DNA of 64,000 bases from positions 159,820 through 223,819 of the forward strand of contig JAANYP010007143.1 of the NCBI GenBank assembly GCA_020465985.1, read 5' to 3'. The notes under the pieces are model-generated. The model saw only the letters and a program-made list of their open reading frames with translations. It did no database searches and was not told the DNA's origin. Both the position numbers and the translations under genes were made by a program. This stretch comes from Centrapalus pauciflorus. Taxonomy: Eukaryota > Streptophyta > Magnoliopsida > Asterales > Asteraceae. Position 1 is the first letter of the stretch; every line of letters starts with the position of its first letter. Positions 55,952-64,000 of the stretch are shown in pieces.

Positions 55952-58764
55952 TTAGTTATCACGGGGAACCCAAGCCATGTTTGAGTTAGTAATACCATTC
56001 TCATCCACATACGTGAACTCCTTCAAATACCCATCTCTCCTTTCAGGTGACTTGGGTGTTTGATTAAGAGCCTGTTGTGGTGCAGATTTGATTTAAGTTC
56101 ACTCTCGGCCTTTGTGTAGGCATTTGCTGTGGAGCCCTTGAATAATTTCGATTATAAGGCATTTCAGAGTGATATCACGGGGCTCTACCTGGTGTCTGAT
56201 ATCTTACAGGAGTGTATGACCTAACCGGAGTGTAAGCTCTTCTAGGTGTAATACTGCTATAAGTTTGTGGTCCTGACCTAGATTGATTAGGGACTCTATT
56301 TGGTGAATTAGTCCTAACCTATTCATTCGGTCTGCCTGACCCAGGTGTTTGTTTCACAGCAGTCTTAGGTGTGGCTTGCACATTTTTCTCGGTGTTTTGT
56401 GAACCACTTGTGCTGGCTACACTTGGAGAAGGTTTATGTTGTTCCAGCTTTCCATTTTTAGGTGTAGATTCTACCTTCCTATGTGGACAACTAGAAGCAA
56501 CATGTCCCTTTTCATGACATCTAAAACAAGACATTTTATCAATAGACTTCTTATGCATGCCCTTTGACTTAGGAGTCTCACTAGTGTCTTGTTCTTTCGT
56601 TTCGACTATAGTGACTGTTTCCTCCATTTGATTATTAAAGTCAGGTTTGGCTTCTCCTATAAGCTTATCACTAGAAGATGGCACAAATTTGACATTCTTA
56701 CTTTTATCATTGTTACTAGTCACCTTAGTTTATTTATCCTTTACAGTTTCAGACATAGGTTCAAATGCTACCTCTGATTCAACTGATTTATCAGTTTTCT
56801 CTGAGGTTGAGGCACATAGTTATCATTGAAAGGTGGAGGACTCTCATTATACCCTAAACCTACAGGTTTTCTAGACTGGCGTTGTGCATCTAAGATCTTC
56901 CCTAAGTTCAGTGAAGAGTTCCTAAACTTTTCAAGTTTACTATTAACCTCTGCGACCTTAACCTTAGCTTCTGCTAGCTCTACCTCTTTAATCTTAAGCT
57001 CTTTGGTCAATGCCTCAACATGTTCATACATTAGTTCTATTCTAACACACTGCTCGCTCAACTTGTCTTTAAGAACTATGACATCTTGTGCATCTGCCTT
57101 AAGCTTATTTCTAAATATCTAAGAGGCTAGCATTGTCCGATTTTAAGGATTCATTTTGAGCAGTTAGATTTGTATGTGTTTCAAGCACTAAATTTAATCT
57201 ATCATTAGTACTAGCACAGAAAGCACATAAATCGCGGAATGTAGAGGAGTTCAGAATTACCTTTGCGTGAGCTGAATCCACGTTTGCCATTTGTCCAGCA
57301 AACTCTAGAATTGTCTGACTTTCTGACTTCTTTACTAGCACTGGACTGGTATCATTCTGATTGTTGTCCTCAGACTCTTCCTCTGCTCTGACACTTCCAC
57401 TCTCTGTCACTTCAGCCATGAAGGCTCTAGCGTTAGACTCTGGATGTGTACTCTAGTCGTATGTTCCATCGAGCTGTCTGTCAGATGTGGCATCGGTTAA
57501 CAGATGAGCTATGTTAGCCTGATTGCTCGAACTACCCGCCTGATATCTCCCTTGAGACTGATTCTGATACTGGCTCTTGTAGTTCTCAACTTTAGGTATT
57601 TGACACTCTCTAGAAAAATGTCCTAAACCTTGGCAGTTGTAGCACTTAACTTTGGATTTATCAAACCCAATTTTATTGTTGCTGACATTGAGATTTCTGC
57701 CCGTCCTCTTGATGAATCTCTTGACTCGCTGAGTCACCATGGCCAGTTGCCATTGCAGATCCATCTCTTCTAAATCATCAGGATCCACCTGATCATAATC
57801 CTCATCCCATAGCGCAGGATCGTTGATTTTCCCTTGAACGCAATTTCCATAGGCGGCCACAAATGAAGCCAAAAGATTTAAATGATCTTCAGCTGATTTT
57901 GCGCTCATCGGCATCCTTGAGTATCCTTGAGATGTAGATGCAGACTGAGTTGGCTTTTCTTCCGGTCTAGAATACCCTAAGAAAGCCCAGCTCCCTGAGT
58001 CATCTACTTCAACTGGAGTCGTTGTTTCACCCGTATAGAATGCTGTAGCCGTCTTTAACTCACTTGCCGCTGAAGGTTTGAATTTTCATCCGGATCCTGT
58101 ACTTGGTCATAGTCCCGTTCCTTCTTCAGCAATTCAAAGTTATAGGCTCTCAGCGTTCCTATGACTTTTTCTAGAGTTAGTGTCTCAAACTTCTCTTCAT
58201 CATGCTTTATCAGCACCACATACATCTCCCATTTGGCTGGTAAAGCATCTACAATTTTTCCAATCTTCTCTGACTCGCGATACTCGACATCGTGGTTGTC
58301 TAACTCAGTCAACAAATGATAGAATCTGGTAATGGTCTCATCCAACTTTTCGTTTTTCAGAGCTTTGAAAATAGCGAACTGCTGCTTGAGAATTTCCATT
58401 CTATTTTTCCTAACCCACGAATTACCTTCACACCTTTTCTCCAGAGCATCCCACAACTCTTTGTTGTTCGTTGATTGCGAAATGTGTGCAAGATTTCCTG
58501 AGGTAAAGCCATTCTAATAATCGAGAATGCTCGTTTCTCAGCCTCATATAACTTCTTATCATCATCCTTCATCTTTTGATATGATAAGACTCGTTGACGT
58601 CCCTCGACTTCTGTTGTAGGTGGAATGTACCCCTCGTCGATACAAATCCACATTCTCATATCATTGAAACGAGCGAAGTCGGCGAACCTATCCTTCCACT
58701 AATAATAATCTTCTAATTTCATCAACATAGGTGGATAATTTGTCTTTCCAACCTCATGGTCCAT
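55952..58764 (-). pseudogene. gag: Copia gag pseudogene, element B
   Basis: ATG at 58764; natural UAA at 55952-55954 after VPRDN. Knuckles CYNCQGLGHFSREC near 57630 and CFRCHEKGHVASSC near 56520; coiled coil near 56780-57200. Stops and frameshifts: TAG at 58699-58701 (Trp), a frameshift near 58460, a deletion near 58080, TAG at 57453-57455 (Trp), breaks near 57110 and 56770, a frameshift between 56319 and 56040. Confidence 0.9.
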
Positions 58765-58841
58765 TTCAATAAACCTTTGTAAACTTGTCATTGTTTCGTA
58801 AAAGTTTTAATTTAAAACTTAATTAATTTAAATTAACACTT
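58765..58841 (-). other. Remaining 5' leader of element B
   Basis: 77 bp of AT-rich leader before element C interrupts it. The last five bases, CACTT (58837-58841), are the expected left target duplication of C. Confidence 0.75.
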
Positions 58842-59384
58842 TGTAAGGTCTACGACTGCAAGATCTATCTAGACGCGGATCCGTGAACGAGTGCGGAATC
58901 CTCGTTGACGGTTAGACGGACAACTCTCAACCAACGGAAACACGGAGACTATTAGACGCTGAACGAACGACACACGAACGATCCTACGTATTAATTCTCT
59001 CCGAAACGACACTCACCTAGCTGATAAACTCGAGATCGCCTCTTGCTTAATTCCTCACGAATTCTGCAAAAAGTCCCATAATATTTCGAGTCTATCCCTA
59101 ATTATAGACCCTGATTCGAGTCTGATGTGGGCCAAACTCGAATCTGGCCCAAAGCCCATTCGAGTCTTTCCATATTGACAGTCTCGAATCTACCCCATTC
59201 GAATCTAAGGCTAGACTCGAATCTATCACAGATTCGAATCCCAAGCCTTAAACAATTCGAATCTATGGCTACATTCGAATCTATCACAGATTCGAATGCC
59301 AAGCCTTGTATTCTAAAATCACCTAAGAACTTGTCTTATCAATAACAAAACTAGACTGCTGTCGTCACACTGAATGTACCAACA
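58842..59384 (-). repeat. 3' LTR of Copia C
   Basis: 543 bp, TGTAAGGTCTACG to GTACCAACA on the plus strand, similar to the A' LTR. The PPT follows at 59385-59397 (TCAAGGGGGAGTC on the element strand); further PPT-like tracts at 59909-59919 and 60065-60074. Confidence 0.9.
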
Positions 59385-59397
59385 GACTCCCCCTTGA

Positions 59398-60240
59398 CGA
59401 TAGCTTCTAGTTTTTGTTCATTGATCTTGATAGACTATTTGCTTTAATGACAATGAGTGTCGAGATCACCCTTTCTCCTCGTTATCCATGACTGATGATT
59501 CTGAATCGCTTCTCTAACTTAGTCCACGTTCCTTTAAACCACAGCGCTTCTAATACCTCTTAGACTAACCTCTCAAATCTGCAGTACGACCCTTTCTTCT
59601 GACAGTTTTTGCAAACACCTCAGCCCAGAATTGTCTTCCTAGATTATACGGTCCTTCTAAGCTAAATCAGTCACTTCTAACTTCAGAATCTGATTCATCA
59701 TTTAGAGCAGTCTTCTGCATCTCTAGATCTATCCCATTCTGATCATCATTCATAACACCTTCATCGAGTGATGCATTCATAACACTTCGGAAAAAGTTCT
59801 AAGTCATCTTCAATTACTCTGACAATGCTCCGGTCAGACCATGTCTTCAGTTACTTCAGTTGTCTCTGAATCCTTGTCTTTCCTATTGTCAGTAGCTTCG
59901 GACACTGACTCCCCCTGAGGATCAGCAGTGAGAGCCAATATTTGAAAGATCTGCCAGCTCACTACTGTCTTGAAAGATCTGCCCGCTCACTATTCGAGCT
60001 ATCTTCTTTGACTTATCTTTTTCGAAGGACAGCTTCTCTACGATTTCTCCACTCTCTACTATTTCTCCCCCTGAGATGGATGATCTTTCAACCAGATGCC
60101 AATATAGCCTCCAGATTTGCAATCTGCTGCTACTGATCAGTCTCTGTCTGATCCAACTTGGCATGAAGTTCACAAATCGCCTTTGTCAGTTGAAGAATCT
60201 GTAATTCTGTGAATAATTCAAGGCTAACACTGTATAGACT
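59398..60240 (-). pseudogene. Remnant of the extra ORF, element C
   Basis: Only degraded pieces remain. The clearest is a coiled-coil stretch at about 60100-60230, whose codons follow the ILQLTKAI...ELHAKLDQ pattern of A' and B. The N-terminal domain is gone and the C-terminal domain is unrecognisable. Confidence 0.6.
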
Positions 60241-61641
60241 TAATCAACACATGAAACAAGTCATTAGATGTTAGTAGGACATTAAAATCATTATTCAACG
60301 ATAAAGATAAAATGAAACTCTCCTACTTAAAGTTTTTGAAGGTTTATAGCGTAAACCAAACACGAGAACTAAGTTCGAGAGAAACTATCATTACCTTTGT
60401 TTAAATAGTCCCAACCTCGTAAGTTTTGAAAGACTTTGAATAATTTTCAACTTTTTCAACACTTAAATGAAAATTTTGAAAATCTTTGAATAAAATTCAA
60501 CTTTTTCAACTTTTTCATGTAATGGAGGTTTACAACCTTTGCAGAACCAATCACACTAAGCAACAGATTTTCACGCAATATTTGTTTATTCAACCAATCA
60601 TGCATCCTTAGAAACTTTGACCTTTATCCTACTAAAGATAAAAATAAAATAAAATAAAATTAATTTTAAACTTAAGCTACTCTAACCTACACTAAATAGT
60701 ATATTTTTGGCGAGAATAGTCAAAGAAAGATTCAATCAGATAGCGATGTCTGATACTAACTTTCAGTACTTAAACTTTCACACTTAGGAATTTTTTATTC
60801 CTTTGTTTGTTTGTCGTGACATACCTATTTAGCCGATTGTTGGTATTTTACCCCTTTTAAACATTCTACATTTCGGAATATCCCTTGGCCTTTTTATTTA
60901 TCAGGAAATTATCTTACATGACGCAGACATAGACATACTTTTATGATCAAGGCACACAGACAAAGATTCTAACTTGTTGGTATTTGCAAACTTTCTTTAA
61001 AAGACAAACATCGGACACAGGTCTGTATTTTCGTACAACAAAGTGTCTTAGTTTGACTTAAAGTTTATTTTTAAAGTTAGCAGACAGCGGTGACAGGTCT
61101 GTACTGACGTACAACAAAACGACATGTCTGCTAACCCGAATCTAAACAGAGACAACAGGTCTGTACTTACGTACAACAGAGTTGCATGTTTTCGACTCTC
61201 AGGTTTACATGTTATTGCTATTCTTTCCATTTTCAGATGTATTTGATGTTGCTATACATCCCCAGAAAGTCTGCATACCTCATTTAGACTCAATGTTTGT
61301 ATGTCTTGTACATAAAAATTAAGACCGATTGGTCGTACATCTAAGTTAGTGACACGCTTGACTTTTTCTAGAATATTTTATTAGCCTTGAGATTCCCTAT
61401 ATGTATTATGCCTACCAACACATCAAACTAAATAAAGTATAACACTTAGAGTTTAGTTGCATTATGTGTGAAAGCCTAAACACTTAGAGTTTGTAACGAC
61501 TGTGCTAATTTTCGTCACTTTGAACCTATGCATCTAAGACTTAACTCAATTTTCTGATATTCTCTTCTTTTTTTTTTTTTTTTGATTTTCATAAATAATA
61601 ATAAGCTAATAATAAGCTAAAATAAATAGCCTAAGGTCAAG
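60241..61641 (-). other. Non-coding region of element C
   Basis: Aligns with the non-coding regions of A' and B from about 60480 onward. Contains the hairpin array and no gene. Confidence 0.8.
61017..61180 (-). promoter_or_regulatory. Array of three small hairpins, element C
   Basis: Cores at 61024-61037, 61100-61113 and 61162-61175. On the element strand, units 2 and 3 are UGUAC-GUCA-GUACA and UGUAC-GUAA-GUACA; unit 1 has loop GAAA with one mismatched closing pair. Spacing (76 and 62 bp) is almost the same as in A' (77, 63) and B (75, 63). Confidence 0.72.
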
Positions 61642-61917
61642 TTACTTTGGATTACACATGCCATTCAGTTGAACTAACAACCCAAAGCATGAACTAACAA
61701 ATGCTTTTGTGACTAGATTCGCATTGTTTATACAGACTAACACAATTGACACACCTTACATGTTTCCCTTATAACTTCTCACTTTGGTCTAAGGACCCAG
61801 AAAGCATACCTGCTGTTTCGTCCTTTGTACCCCTGTCCTGTATCAAGAGAAACCACTATCCATAAACCATTTGTCATTAGGATCTGTAGCTAACTCCTGC
61901 ACACTAAACAAGAAAAG
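61642..61917 (-). pseudogene. pol: Residual pol of element C, two ends joined
   Basis: The stop at 61642-61644 and the last RNase H codons (VQLNGMCNPK) are followed by a short integrase piece (GTKDETAG) and the protease start (NDKWFMDSG) just after the gag stop. About 3 kb of pol is deleted, including RT and nearly all of integrase. Confidence 0.8.
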
Positions 61918-64000
61918 TTAGTTATCACGGGGGACCCAAGCCATGACTGACTTGGTAATACCATCCTCATCCACAAACTTGAATTCTTTCAAATACCCAT
62001 CTCTCCTTTCAGGTGACTTGGATTTTTGATTGAGAATCTGTTGTGAAACTGAATGATTAACATCCATTCTCGACCTTTGTATTGGTCTTTTCGGTTCAGC
62101 CCTTGAATAATTTCTGTCATAGTACATTTCAGTCTCATAATTCCGGGCTCTACCTTGTGTCGTATGCTTATTAGGAGAATTAGACCTAACGAGAGTGTGA
62201 CTCCTCTTAGGTGAATTTTTCCTAATAATGGTATGGGGGCCAGACATTGAGTGACTAGGAGATCTATTCGGTGAATTAATCCTAAGTCCGTCATTTTGTC
62301 TAAGAGACTCCGATGATTGACAACTACCTATACGTGACACCTCAACGGAGTTCTTCTCAGAAACTCGAGAACTACTCCCGCTCGCATCACTAGGCATTGT
62401 TTTTAAGATTTGCTGCTCTTGTTTCCCTATGTTCAATGAAGACTCTGACTTTTTGTAGGGACAACCTGAAACAACATGTCCTTTCTCATGACACTTAAAG
62501 CAAGACATCTTGTCAATAGATTTCTTATAGGCACTCTTTGACCTAGGTGTCTTACTAATGCCCTGATTGTCTGTATCAACAGCTTGTTTTAACTCCCCTT
62601 TGTTAACATTGCTTACAGTATTTTCCTCTTCTAGGTTTGAATTACAACTAGACTGAACACACTGTACTGTTTGTCTAACCTGAGGAGTAATTGAAGATAC
62701 TTCATAGGACTCAGTTACCTTGACTACCTCTGAGTTAACCATATCATTGGTCTCATCCTGAGCAGTAGGTACACCATTGCTATTGGCCTCATCAACCTTA
62801 GTACTAGACTCAGCTAATTCCTTATCTCTAAGAGAGATCTCTTTGGTCAGTGACTCTACATGCTCATAAAGTAGTTCATTCCTGACACTTTGTTCAATCA
62901 ATTTGTCATTCAGAACTAGGAAATCTTGAGCATTATTTCTCAGTTTGGCCTGAAGATCTTCCCTAATGTCTAATAAATTAGCATTATCTGATTTTAAGGA
63001 TTGAATTTGAGCAGTCATAGATGAATATGTTTCTAGTACTAAATTCAATTTATCATTCAAAGTAGTACATAAAGCACATAAATCATGAAAAGTAGAAGAG
63101 TTTAGAATTACCTGTTTCCGATCAGATTTGATATTGGCCATCTGAGCTGCAAACTCCAGCGTAGTTAGCTCCTCAGCAATTTCCAGAACCAAAGGTTCTG
63201 AATCAGAAAACTGTGTATCCTCTTTCTCTTCCTCTTCTGCTCCCGTACTTCCAGTCTCTGTGACTTCAGCCATGAAGGCTCTAGCATTAGTCTCTGGATG
63301 TGTACTCCAATCATATGTGCCATCTAACTGTCTGTTAGACCCCACATTAGCAAGTAAACCAGCCACTGAACCCAGATTCCCTGATCTTTGATTCCCTGAA
63401 CTGGCTAAATGCTGACGTCCTAAGTTCTGATGATTATCAATCTTAGGTCTTTGACACTCTCTCGCAAAGTGTCCCAACCCCTGACAGTTATAACATCTAA
63501 CTTTTGACTTATCGAATCCTACATTGTTCACACTCATACTTCTTCCTGTTCTTTTCATGAACCTTTTAAATCTCTGTGTGACCATGGCCAATTGCCATTG
63601 TAGGTCCATTTGTTCCAAGTCATCCGGATCCACCTGATCATAATCTTCTTCCCATAAAGCTGGATCAATTATTTTCCCTTGAATACAATTCCCGTAAGCC
63701 GCTACAAACGATGCTAGAAGCTTCAGTTGCTCCTCTGCAGTTTTAGCACTCATTGGCATTTTTGTGTATTCCTGAGACGATGATCCTGAAGTAGATGCTT
63801 GTGGCTGCTCATCCGGTCCACTAAACCCTATGAAAGCTCTACATTGTGCTTCCTCTGGCTCAGCTGGTGACGCAGTTTCTCCTGTGAAAAACGCTGTAGA
63901 TGTCTTCATATCAGCTGTCACTGAAGGTGTTGATTTTCCGAAATACATTGCCGGATTTTGGACTTGTTCATAATCCGTTTCAGCCTTCAATAACTCGAAA
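61918..64000 (-). CDS. gag: Intact Gag of element C (690 codons visible, N-terminus outside window)
   Basis: An uninterrupted frame from the right edge to UAA at 61918, ending SVMAWVPRDN. First knuckle CYNCQGLGHFAREC near 63490, then DGTYDWSTHPE with the Trp codon that is a stop in A and B, a coiled coil near 62830-63080, and a second knuckle CFKCHEKGHVVSGC near 62490. The basic tail is rich in NSPNRS/NSPKRS repeats. Compared with A, A' and B it lacks the segment NSSLNLGK...PVGLGYHE. It is the only undamaged gag in the window, in an element with no enzymes. Confidence 0.9.
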   Translation of the reverse strand, partial: FELLKAETDYEQVQNPAMYFGKSTPSVTADMKTSTAFFTGETASPAEPEEAQCRAFIGFSGPDEQPQASTSGSSSQEYTKMPMSAKTAEEQLKLLASFVAAYGNCIQGKIIDPALWEEDYDQVDPDDLEQMDLQWQLAMVTQRFKRFMKRTGRSMSVNNVGFDKSKVRCYNCQGLGHFARECQRPKIDNHQNLGRQHLASSGNQRSGNLGSVAGLLANVGSNRQLDGTYDWSTHPETNARAFMAEVTETGSTGAEEEEKEDTQFSDSEPLVLEIAEELTTLEFAAQMANIKSDRKQVILNSSTFHDLCALCTTLNDKLNLVLETYSSMTAQIQSLKSDNANLLDIREDLQAKLRNNAQDFLVLNDKLIEQSVRNELLYEHVESLTKEISLRDKELAESSTKVDEANSNGVPTAQDETNDMVNSEVVKVTESYEVSSITPQVRQTVQCVQSSCNSNLEEENTVSNVNKGELKQAVDTDNQGISKTPRSKSAYKKSIDKMSCFKCHEKGHVVSGCPYKKSESSLNIGKQEQQILKTMPSDASGSSSRVSEKNSVEVSRIGSCQSSESLRQNDGLRINSPNRSPSHSMSGPHTIIRKNSPKRSHTLVRSNSPNKHTTQGRARNYETEMYYDRNYSRAEPKRPIQRSRMDVNHSVSQQILNQKSKSPERRDGYLKEFKFVDEDGITKSVMAWVPRDN

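Larger units (their letters stand above)
47038..58841 (-). mobile_element. Copia retrotransposon B (Sirevirus-like), 5' leader cut by element C
   Basis: 3' LTR at 47038-47617, PPT, extra ORF, non-coding region with three hairpins, pol and gag, in the same order as A'. At 58841, in the leader just before gag, element C begins; the 5' LTR of B would lie to the right of the window. Inserted into Copia D at 47037, expected duplication GTTTT (47033-47037), partner copy not visible. Heavily mutated, so older than A'. Confidence 0.92.
58842..64000 (-). mobile_element. Copia element C, gag-bearing deletion derivative (Sirevirus-like), continues beyond window
   Basis: 3' LTR at 58842-59384, PPT, a short remnant of the extra ORF, the conserved non-coding region with three hairpins, a pol remnant of under 300 bp, then an intact gag frame running to the right edge. 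Pol is reduced to its two ends, so the element could only move with enzymes from relatives such as A'. Its 5' LTR lies outside the window. Confidence 0.9.

Overview
This window is plant nuclear DNA made almost entirely of nested transposable elements; no free-standing host gene is visible. The evidence is Ty1/Copia elements with a Sirevirus-like layout (very large Gag, a long extra ORF after pol, repeated polypurine tracts, tRNA-iMet primer sites), Ty3/Gypsy elements with long LTRs, a Mutator-like (MULE) DNA transposon, plant-sized GT-AG introns, and a block of plant mitochondrial DNA with nad7 and nad4 exon pieces. The element types would fit a eudicot, perhaps Asteraceae, but that is a weak inference.

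Layout. 1-7733: Copia element A, minus strand, running off the left edge, 5' LTR at 7180-7733. 7734-11404: long LTR and gag-protease of Gypsy element F, plus strand. F is interrupted at 11404 by Gypsy element E (11405-42381, plus strand, 5-bp target duplication AATTA) and resumes at 42387. E has a 3.2-kb 5' LTR and is itself interrupted by (i) a hAT-like element in its 5' LTR (about 12367-13259), (ii) a complete 13.46-kb Copia element A' (16944-30401, minus strand, target duplication CTGTT) inside its reverse transcriptase, (iii) about 3.7 kb of mitochondrial DNA (32621-36338) near the end of its integrase, and (iv) a 3.67-kb MULE (37685-41356, 9-bp duplication ATTAATTTA) in its 3' LTR. F ends abruptly at about 43782 against a truncated Copia element D (43783-47037, minus). 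Copia B (47038-58841, minus) sits in D, and the 5' leader of B is interrupted by Copia C (58842 to beyond 64000, minus).

How the parts work. The Copia elements encode, in transcript order, a Gag of about 950 residues with two separated CCHC zinc knuckles and a coiled coil, an in-frame UAA, then protease, integrase, reverse transcriptase and RNase H, then about 2 kb of non-coding RNA, then in A' and B a single ORF of about 1,000 codons that is not recognisably an envelope. The non-coding segment carries three evenly spaced small hairpins in A', B and C. The Gypsy elements encode Gag, protease, RT, RNase H and integrase, and both E and F carry a GT-AG intron at the same codon of pol. The MULE carries a PB1-like ORF, a transposase catalytic region with three introns, and a convergent two-exon GRF zinc-finger gene.

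Most retroelement genes are pseudogenes, often through Trp-to-stop G-to-A changes. The exceptions are the visible 690 codons of Gag in C, the MULE catalytic ORF and the GRF gene. A' is the youngest datable insertion: its two LTRs differ by about eight substitutions and one indel over 655 bp, counted by eye.
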